Positions 4,681-9,828 of a stretch of 9,828 nt of DNA are shown piece by piece (position 1 is the stretch's first letter; every line of letters begins with the position of its first letter). The notes under the pieces are model-generated. The model saw nothing but the letters and a program-made list of their open reading frames with translations, had not been told where the DNA came from and did not search any database. Origin of the DNA: Oscillospiraceae bacterium (GTDB lineage: Bacteria; Bacillota_A; Clostridia; Oscillospirales; CAG-272); NCBI GenBank assembly GCA_015064195.1, contig SVSO01000099.1:1-9828 (forward strand), given 5' to 3'. The position numbers and the translations under genes are program-made.

Positions 4681-7257
4681 ATGACGCCAATGATGCAGCA
4701 ATATTTTGCGATCAAAAATGAATACAAGGACTGCCTGCTGTTCTATCGCCTGGGGGATTTCTATGAGATGTTCTTCGAGGATGCGGCATTGGCGTCAAAA
4801 GTGCTGGAGCTGACACTGACCGGACGCGACTGCGGCGAGGAGGAACGAGCACCCATGTGCGGTGTTCCCTACCACGCCGCCGACGCTTACATCGGCAAGC
4901 TCATCGAATGTGGCTACCGGGTCGCCATCTGCGAGCAGGTGGAGGATCCCGCGGCGGCAAAAGGGCTGGTGCGCCGGGAGGTCATCCGCGTGGTCACGCC
5001 GGGAACGGTGGTGGATGCGGGTCAGCTGTCCGAGCAGAAAAACAACTATCTCTGCGCCATCAGTAATGTTGGCGAGCGCATCGGCATCTGCTTTGCCGAT
5101 GTCTCCACCGGTCAGCTCACCGCCACCATGTTCGACGGCGGAGCGCGATTCACCCGCCTCACCGGAGAGCTGGCGGTCTATTCCCCAAGCGAGATCATTC
5201 TTCAGTGCCCGCCCGAGGAATTGAAGGATGCCGGACTCGCCATGCGAAAGCGGATCGGCACGTTCATTCTGCCCGATCAGGCGGAACGCTTTGACGAGGC
5301 CGTATGCCGGGATATTCTGGAGCTGCAGCTGGGCCGCACTTATGTGCCGACGGAGGACAATCTTCCCGTGACGCTGGCCGCAGGTGCGCTCATCGGCTAC
5401 ATCAAGGAGACGCAGAAGACCGATCTGTCCTATTTCTACGAGCTGCAGGTCTACATGGACGGCCAGTATCTGGAAATGGATGCATCGACGAGACGCAATC
5501 TTGAGCTGACGGAGGCCATGCGCACCGGCGAGAAAAAAGGCACGCTTCTGTGGGTGCTGGATCAGACAAAGACCGCCATGGGCGCGCGGATGCTGAGAAA
5601 ATGGGTGGAGCTTCCCCTCGTCAACCTGTTCGACATCGAGCGCAGACTTGACGCGGTCAATGAGCTGTACGACGAATTTCTCATGCGCGAGGAGCTGATG
5701 ATGAACCTCACCGGCGTGCTGGATATGGAGCGGCTGACGACAAAGCTGGTCTACGGCACGGCAAACGGACGGGATCTCAACGCCATCGCCGCCACCATGC
5801 GCATCCTTCCCGAGGTGCGCCGACTCCTCGCCAATGCCGTCACCACCGAGCTTTGCACCATCGCGGAGGATATGGACACGCTGGAGGATATGGAACAGCT
5901 CATCTCGGAAAATATCGCCGAGGATGCGCCCGTCACCATCCGGGAGGGCGGCATCATTCGCGACGGCGCGGATGAGGAAATCGATTATCTGCGCAATGTG
6001 GTGAAAAATTCCTCCGATATCATCCGGCAGATGGAGGAGCGGGAGCGTGATGCGACCGGCATCAAAAATCTGCGCATCCGGTATAATCGCGTGTTCGGCT
6101 ATTACATCGAGGTGACAAAATCCCAGATCGCCCTCGTTCCCGATACATACACGCGCAAGCAGACCACCGCCAACGCTGAGCGGTACATCACCGATGAACT
6201 GAAGGATACCGAGGCCACGCTCCTCGGCGCGGAGGATCGCCTCCATGCACTGGAATATGAGCGGTTCGGCCAGATCTGCAAAACACTCATCGAAAATGTG
6301 ATGAGAATCAAGCATTCCTCGGAGCTTGTCGCACGCCTGGATGCCTATCTTTCTCTCGCCGATACTGCGGTCAAGCATAATTTCGTCCGGCCGGAGGTCA
6401 ACAGCGGCGATGTCATCGATATTCGCGACGGCAGACATCCCGTGGTGGAAAAATTCGTGGACGACAGCTATTTCGTCCCAAATGATACCCTGCTGGATAC
6501 CAGAAACAACCGGTTAATGCTCATCACAGGCCCCAATATGGCCGGCAAATCCACCTATATGCGGCAGGTCGCGCTCATCACGCTGATGGCGCAGATCGGC
6601 TCCTTCGTCCCGGCAAAATCCGCCGTTATCGGCATCTGTGACCGCATCTTCACCAGAGTCGGCGCGTCTGATGATCTGGCAAGCGGTCAGTCCACCTTCA
6701 TGCTGGAAATGAATGAGGTGGCACACATCCTCAAAAATGCAACAAAAAAATCCCTCATCATCTATGATGAGATCGGCCGCGGAACTTCCACCTTCGACGG
6801 TATGTCCATCGCACGCGCTATCGTGGAATTCACCGCTTCCCCAAAGCTTGGCGCAAAAACCCTGTTCGCAACTCACTATCACGAGCTGACCGAGCTGGAA
6901 AATTCGCTGGAGGGCGTGGTCAATTACAACATCGCCGCCAAAAAGCGGGGCGATGATATCACGTTCCTGCGTAAGATCGTCCGTGGCGCGGCGGACGACA
7001 GCTATGGCATCGAGGTGGCAAAATTGGCCGGCGTGCCGAATGCGGTCATCAAACGAGCCAAGGAGATCCTCGCCGAAATCGAAGCGGGCGGATTGACAAG
7101 CCTTCCCCCCGCACCAAAGCCAGAGCCGGAGGAAACAACGGTGGAAATGATGCTGGCCATGAGCGCGCTGGATACCCTGCGCGGCCTGTCGATTGAGACG
7201 CTGACACCGATTGAGGCGATGAATGAACTCTATAAGCTGAAAAAAATGCTGGGGTAA
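4681..7257 (+). CDS. mutS: DNA mismatch repair protein MutS
   Basis: MutS scans DNA, binds mismatches and small loops, and as an ATP-bound clamp recruits MutL. At 858 residues it has normal family length. The N-terminal mismatch-reading motif is intact: GDFYEMF, with the stacking Phe27 and Glu29. The lever/clamp core includes TRRNLEL and GTLLWVLDQTKTAMGARMLRKW. The ATPase domain has Walker A GPNMAGKST (617-625), Walker B LIIYDE with Asp696 and Glu697, the GRGTSTFDG signature and ATHYHEL. The Phe-x-Glu motif and length identify MutS1 rather than MutS2. The C-terminal stretch (about 800-858) is Pro/Glu-rich and ends in a TPIEAMNELYKLKKML helix; a QLSLF-type beta-clamp motif, common there in other MutS proteins, is not obvious. 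AAAGGA (4663-4668) lies twelve bases before the ATG, a rather long spacing. Unusually, 418 bases separate it from mutL. Confidence 0.98.
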   Translation: MTPMMQQYFAIKNEYKDCLLFYRLGDFYEMFFEDAALASKVLELTLTGRDCGEEERAPMCGVPYHAADAYIGKLIECGYRVAICEQVEDPAAAKGLVRREVIRVVTPGTVVDAGQLSEQKNNYLCAISNVGERIGICFADVSTGQLTATMFDGGARFTRLTGELAVYSPSEIILQCPPEELKDAGLAMRKRIGTFILPDQAERFDEAVCRDILELQLGRTYVPTEDNLPVTLAAGALIGYIKETQKTDLSYFYELQVYMDGQYLEMDASTRRNLELTEAMRTGEKKGTLLWVLDQTKTAMGARMLRKWVELPLVNLFDIERRLDAVNELYDEFLMREELMMNLTGVLDMERLTTKLVYGTANGRDLNAIAATMRILPEVRRLLANAVTTELCTIAEDMDTLEDMEQLISENIAEDAPVTIREGGIIRDGADEEIDYLRNVVKNSSDIIRQMEERERDATGIKNLRIRYNRVFGYYIEVTKSQIALVPDTYTRKQTTANAERYITDELKDTEATLLGAEDRLHALEYERFGQICKTLIENVMRIKHSSELVARLDAYLSLADTAVKHNFVRPEVNSGDVIDIRDGRHPVVEKFVDDSYFVPNDTLLDTRNNRLMLITGPNMAGKSTYMRQVALITLMAQIGSFVPAKSAVIGICDRIFTRVGASDDLASGQSTFMLEMNEVAHILKNATKKSLIIYDEIGRGTSTFDGMSIARAIVEFTASPKLGAKTLFATHYHELTELENSLEGVVNYNIAAKKRGDDITFLRKIVRGAADDSYGIEVAKLAGVPNAVIKRAKEILAEIEAGGLTSLPPAPKPEPEETTVEMMLAMSALDTLRGLSIETLTPIEAMNELYKLKKMLG

Positions 7258-7280
7258 AGAAGTTTGCGAGCCGTTAGAAC

Positions 7281-7311
7281 GGACCGTCGAGGACGCCGGT
7301 CCCTACGGTCC
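7281..7311. repeat. Nested hairpin downstream of mutS
   Basis: Outer arms GGACCGT (7281-7287) and ACGGTCC (7305-7311) are perfect. Inside, GGAC (7291-7294) can pair with GTCC (7299-7302). It starts 23 bases after the mutS stop and is not followed by a T-run, so a canonical intrinsic terminator is unlikely. It is not present in the spacer before miaB, so it is separate from the A/B repeat. It could be a dispersed repeat of this genome; one copy cannot show that. Confidence 0.5.
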
Positions 7312-7334
7312 ATCATCGAATTTGTTCGCACCGA

Positions 7335-7356
7335 CTCTGCAAACAAGTTTGCAGAG
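7335..7356. other. Perfect hairpin in repeat copy B
   Basis: Identical over all 22 bases to 2658-2679: arms CTCTGCAAAC and GTTTGCAGAG with an AA loop. Flanking bases differ between the copies (CGA versus ACC on the left side), so the hairpin itself is among the most constant parts of the repeat. Confidence 0.75.
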
Positions 7357-7377
7357 ACAGTTGCCGGGGAAGGGGCC

Positions 7378-7457
7378 AGCAAAGCCCAGTGGGCTTTGCA
7401 TGGAAGAATTTCGCAAGCTTGCGAAATTCTTCTCAGCAGACCGCACTGCGGTCTGCT
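7378..7457 (+). repeat. Three-palindrome module, copy 1
   Basis: Eighty bases made of three perfect palindromes in a row. P1 (7379-7399) has arms GCAAAGCCCA/TGGGCTTTGC with a one-base centre. P2 (7403-7432) has arms GAAGAATTTCGCAAG/CTTGCGAAATTCTTC with no centre. P3 (7435-7457) has arms AGCAGACCGCA/TGCGGTCTGCT with a one-base centre. Linkers are ATG and TC. The module sits after GGGGCC in repeat copy B, and copy A has nothing at this point. No transposase gene or terminal target duplication is certain. It resembles a non-autonomous palindromic (REP/BIME- or MITE-like) element in form only. Confidence 0.85.
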
Positions 7458-7533
7458 GGCTGCCTCTGTAGCCAGTTCGCGCAGAAACTAACAGTCTGTT
7501 AGCGAAGCGTTGTATAAAGTTCTTTGCGGAGCT

Positions 7534-7613
7534 AGCAAAGCCCAGTGGGCTTTGCACTGAAGAATTTCGCAAGCTTGCGAAATTCTTCCAAGCAGACCGC
7601 ACTGCGGTCTGCT
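7534..7613 (+). repeat. Three-palindrome module, copy 2
   Basis: Same order, orientation and length as copy 1: P1 at 7535-7555, P2 at 7559-7588 and P3 at 7591-7613. All three palindromes are base-for-base identical to copy 1, while the linkers differ (ACT and CA instead of ATG and TC). It sits after GCGGAGCT and before CGAGAAAGCG, about 60 bases upstream of the mutL start. The two modules are direct repeats 156 bases apart, start to start. Confidence 0.85.
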
Positions 7614-7675
7614 CGAGAAAGCGACCGTAATTCCCTTTCACAAACAAAAACGAATCACAAAATCCAAGGAAACAT

Positions 7676-9823
7676 ATGGGAATTATTAATCAACTTGATT
7701 ATGAGACAGCGAATCTGGTCGCGGCCGGTGAGGTTATCGATAGACCGGCATCGATTGTGAAAGAGCTGATAGAAAATTCAATAGATGCAGGCGCGACGAA
7801 GATCACGGTTGAGATCAAGAAAGGCGGTGTCAGCTTTATCCGGGTCACGGATAACGGCAAGGGCATGGCCAGAGAGGACGTGCCGCTGTCCATCAAGCGG
7901 CACGCTACGAGCAAAATCAAGAACGGCGACGATCTGAATGCCATCTTCACATTGGGCTTTCGGGGCGAGGCGCTGGCTGCCATCGCGGCGGTGGCAAAGG
8001 TGCGCATCCGGACAAAACGGCCGGAGGATGCCATGGGCACGGAGATGTACTGCGAGCCGGGAATCGATCCCACCATCTTCGAGATGGGCATGGCCGACGG
8101 TACGACCATCATCGTCGAGGATCTGTTTGAAAAAATCCCCGCACGGCGGAAATTCCTCAAAAAAGATCAGACGGAAGCCAATGCGGTGCAGGCCGTTTTT
8201 GAACGCATCGCCATGTCACAGCCGGATATCGCCATGGAGTTTATCGTCGATAATTGGCAGAAGATCCGCAAACAGGGCTATGGCCGCATCGATCACGGCA
8301 TCCATCAGGTCATGGGCATCGACTTCGGCAAAAGCCTCATCCCCATCGTGGAGACTGACCCGCGGATCGCCGATTTGCCGGTTCGCGTCAGCGGATTCAT
8401 CGGCACACCCAATAATGTCAGATCCAATCGCAATTATCAGTTTTTCTTCGTCAACGGCCGATACGTCAAAAGTAAATGCATGATGGCAGCATTGGAGCAA
8501 GGCTACCATTCCTATATCCCCGACGAAAAGCATCCCGCCTGCGTGGTGTTTTTGGAATTGCCGCCGACAGAGGTGGACGTGAATGTCCATCCGACCAAGC
8601 TTGAGGTGCGGTTCGCGGCGGAAAAAATGGTGTTTGAAGCGGTGTATTTTGCCGTCAAAGGCACGCTGGAGCAAAAAATCCCCCTGCCCGAGCTTCAATT
8701 GAAGCAGCGCGATGATCCGCTCAATGCGTTCCTCCCCATCGATGACCGCGCGGATGAGCCGCCGGAACCGCCGCGCACTTATAACAATCAGCGGAATGTG
8801 AAGCGCGGCCAGCTGTCCTATGCGGATATGGCGGGCAATCTCACCGAGCCGGTGGCCATCGATGCGCCGATCCCAATCACGCCGCCTGAGCCGCCGACAA
8901 AGCCGGGCGAGCGGGTCTATGAGGCAAGGCCGGTGGAAAGTCCGAAGGATATTCCGGAACGGATCGTCCAGACCAATTATTGGGAGGAGATCCCGCCGGT
9001 GCTGAATGCGCTGATGACCGCCAGACATAACGGCAAGACCATCTATCCGCTGCCCCAGCAGATGGTGCTGGATGAGCTTCCGCCGGAGATCGATGCCCTC
9101 GGCCCTGCACCAAAACGGGGCGAGAAGGCATATTCTCCTGTGCCGCCGCCCTATACGCCGTCCAGCGAGCGGCTGCCCGATGTGCCGGATATGCCGGTGC
9201 GCACTGGCAAAAATGAGCCTGCATCCGCGGCGAAAACTCCCCCGCCCTTCCGCATCATCGGTGAGGCGTTCCTCTCCTATGTGTTCGTTGAGGTGGAGAA
9301 TCGGGTCATGATCATCGATAAGCACGCCGCACATGAGCGCATCATTTTCGAGGATCTCAAGGCCAATCGGCGCACCACTGCCGTTTCGCGGCAGATGATG
9401 CTGGTGCCGCTGAGTGTTGCGCTCACGCCGGAGGAAATGGCGGCACTCGGCGATTACAAAAAGGACGTGAAGGTGCTGGGCTTTGAATTTTCCCTGAAGG
9501 ATGGCAAAACCGTGGAGGTCACGGCCATCCCCATCGGAATCGAAGCGGATGCGGTGGCGGATATGATCGTCACCATCGCAGGAAGGCTGGCAAACGGTAC
9601 GGGAAATGCGGAGATCTCACGGGATATGGTGTTTGAAAAGGCACTCTATCAGGCATCCTGCAAGGCCGCCATCAAAGCCGGGCGCGATGAGGATATCGAG
9701 CATATCAAATGGATCGTGAAAAAACTGCTCTCTCTCGATGACATCAAGGTCTGCCCCCACGGTCGGCCGGTCGCATTTGAGTTGACAAAAAACGCCATCG
9801 AGCATCAATTCAAACGAGGTTAA
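7676..9823 (+). CDS. mutL: DNA mismatch repair endonuclease MutL
   Basis: MutL links mismatch-bound MutS to strand incision. At 715 residues it is complete. The N-terminal GHKL ATPase (about 1-330) has the catalytic-base motif ELIENSIDAGA with Glu30 and Asn34, DNGKGM (59-64), HATSK (76-80) and GFRGEAL (94-100). A Pro-rich linker runs about 355-524. The C-terminal endonuclease domain has DKHAAHERIIFE (548-559), matching the DQHA(x)2E(x)4E metal motif except Lys for Gln, then ACKAAIKAG (Cys662), CPHGRP (Cys693, His695) and a final FKR. QMMLVP (573-578) matches the beta-clamp-binding QEMIVP region of B. subtilis MutL. It therefore belongs to the nicking MutL type of bacteria lacking MutH. AAGGA (7666-7670), five bases before the ATG, supports the start. 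miaA often follows mutL, but the window ends five bases after the stop. Confidence 0.97.
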   Translation: MGIINQLDYETANLVAAGEVIDRPASIVKELIENSIDAGATKITVEIKKGGVSFIRVTDNGKGMAREDVPLSIKRHATSKIKNGDDLNAIFTLGFRGEALAAIAAVAKVRIRTKRPEDAMGTEMYCEPGIDPTIFEMGMADGTTIIVEDLFEKIPARRKFLKKDQTEANAVQAVFERIAMSQPDIAMEFIVDNWQKIRKQGYGRIDHGIHQVMGIDFGKSLIPIVETDPRIADLPVRVSGFIGTPNNVRSNRNYQFFFVNGRYVKSKCMMAALEQGYHSYIPDEKHPACVVFLELPPTEVDVNVHPTKLEVRFAAEKMVFEAVYFAVKGTLEQKIPLPELQLKQRDDPLNAFLPIDDRADEPPEPPRTYNNQRNVKRGQLSYADMAGNLTEPVAIDAPIPITPPEPPTKPGERVYEARPVESPKDIPERIVQTNYWEEIPPVLNALMTARHNGKTIYPLPQQMVLDELPPEIDALGPAPKRGEKAYSPVPPPYTPSSERLPDVPDMPVRTGKNEPASAAKTPPPFRIIGEAFLSYVFVEVENRVMIIDKHAAHERIIFEDLKANRRTTAVSRQMMLVPLSVALTPEEMAALGDYKKDVKVLGFEFSLKDGKTVEVTAIPIGIEADAVADMIVTIAGRLANGTGNAEISRDMVFEKALYQASCKAAIKAGRDEDIEHIKWIVKKLLSLDDIKVCPHGRPVAFELTKNAIEHQFKRG

Positions 9824-9828
9824 GAAAG

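Larger units (their letters stand above)
7323..7659 (+). repeat. Structured intergenic repeat, copy B (upstream of mutL), with two palindromic modules inserted
   Basis: The same repeat as 2646-2823, enlarged by two 80-base modules at 7378-7457 and 7534-7613. Repeat text between the modules (7458-7533) aligns with about 2703-2778 of copy A: TGCCTCTGTAGC, TCTGTTAGCGAAGCGTTG, TATAAAG and TTTGCGGAGCT are shared. It also contains its own small inverted repeat, CTAACAG/CTGTTAG at 7488-7502, which is broken in copy A. The outer stem CAGAGACA/TGCCTCTG is kept, with the first module inside its loop. Short reading frames across the region come from the palindromes on either strand and are not credible genes. 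With the hairpin at 7281-7311, this accounts for the 418-base spacer; no promoter for mutL could be identified. Confidence 0.85.

Noticed and set aside
4795..6438. A 547-codon open frame on the - strand opposite mutS
   Set aside because: It is antisense to a clearly real mutS, has low-complexity His/Arg/Leu-rich content typical of a shadow frame in GC-rich DNA, and shows no recognisable domain.
7378..7613. CRISPR array
   Set aside because: There are only two units, each internally palindromic, the segment between them belongs to the host repeat also found at 2703-2778, and no cas genes are present.
7378..7613. Complete insertion sequence
   Set aside because: There is no transposase gene and the modules are only 80 bases; at most they could be non-autonomous elements.
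7303..7760. Short open frames on both strands across the mutS-mutL spacer, with a repeated peptide pattern
   Set aside because: The repeated peptide comes from the palindromic modules being read on either strand; there is no start context and the frame changes with the repeats.
8216..9334. A 372-codon open frame on the - strand opposite mutL
   Set aside because: The MutL motifs on the + strand explain this DNA. The antisense product is rich in Arg, His and Ile with no recognisable family.

Overview
The window looks like a chromosomal segment of a Gram-positive anaerobe of the Bacillota, most likely class Clostridia (an Oscillospirales-type gut bacterium is my best guess). This rests on the B. 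subtilis-like order miaB - YlbF/YmcA-family gene - mutS - mutL, an endonuclease-type MutL, strong AGGAGG-like ribosome binding sites, and a NusG_II / Gx-transporter / ApbE gene trio typical of Firmicutes. Coding DNA is moderately GC-rich and the gene spacers are AT-richer. All eight genes are on the + strand. The last six bases after mutL hold no recognisable feature.

Region 1 (1-2636) is an operon behind a near-consensus promoter with an extended -10 (64-92). It encodes a small membrane-anchored NusG domain II protein, a Gx-transporter/EetB-like membrane protein, an ApbE-type FMN transferase lipoprotein, and a TVP38/TMEM64 (VTT/DedA superfamily) membrane protein. The four genes overlap by 17, 4 and 4 bases, so they are probably translationally coupled. 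The first three match the eetA, eetB and fmnB components of flavin-based extracellular electron transfer (FLEET) loci. The NADH dehydrogenase (ndh2), the flavinylated lipoprotein (pplA) and the quinone genes are not in the window.

Region 2 (2637-2834) is a gene-free spacer with copy A of a roughly 180-base structured repeat, ending just before miaB.

Region 3 (2835-7257) holds miaB (tRNA ms2i6A methylthiotransferase), a YlbF/YmcA-family protein with a four-cysteine tail, and mutS.

Region 4 (7258-7675) is a 418-base spacer between mutS and mutL. It holds an unrelated 31-base hairpin and then copy B of the same repeat. Copy B carries two 80-base insertions, each made of three back-to-back perfect palindromes. 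Comparing A (empty) with B (filled) fixes the insertion points. This spacer is the least explained part of the window.

Region 5 (7676-9823) is complete mutL. MutS and MutL act together in mismatch repair, with MutL supplying the nicking activity that MutH supplies in E. coli. MiaB modifies A37 of tRNAs, and the YlbF/YmcA-type neighbour may be an iron-sulfur protein tied to RNA processing.
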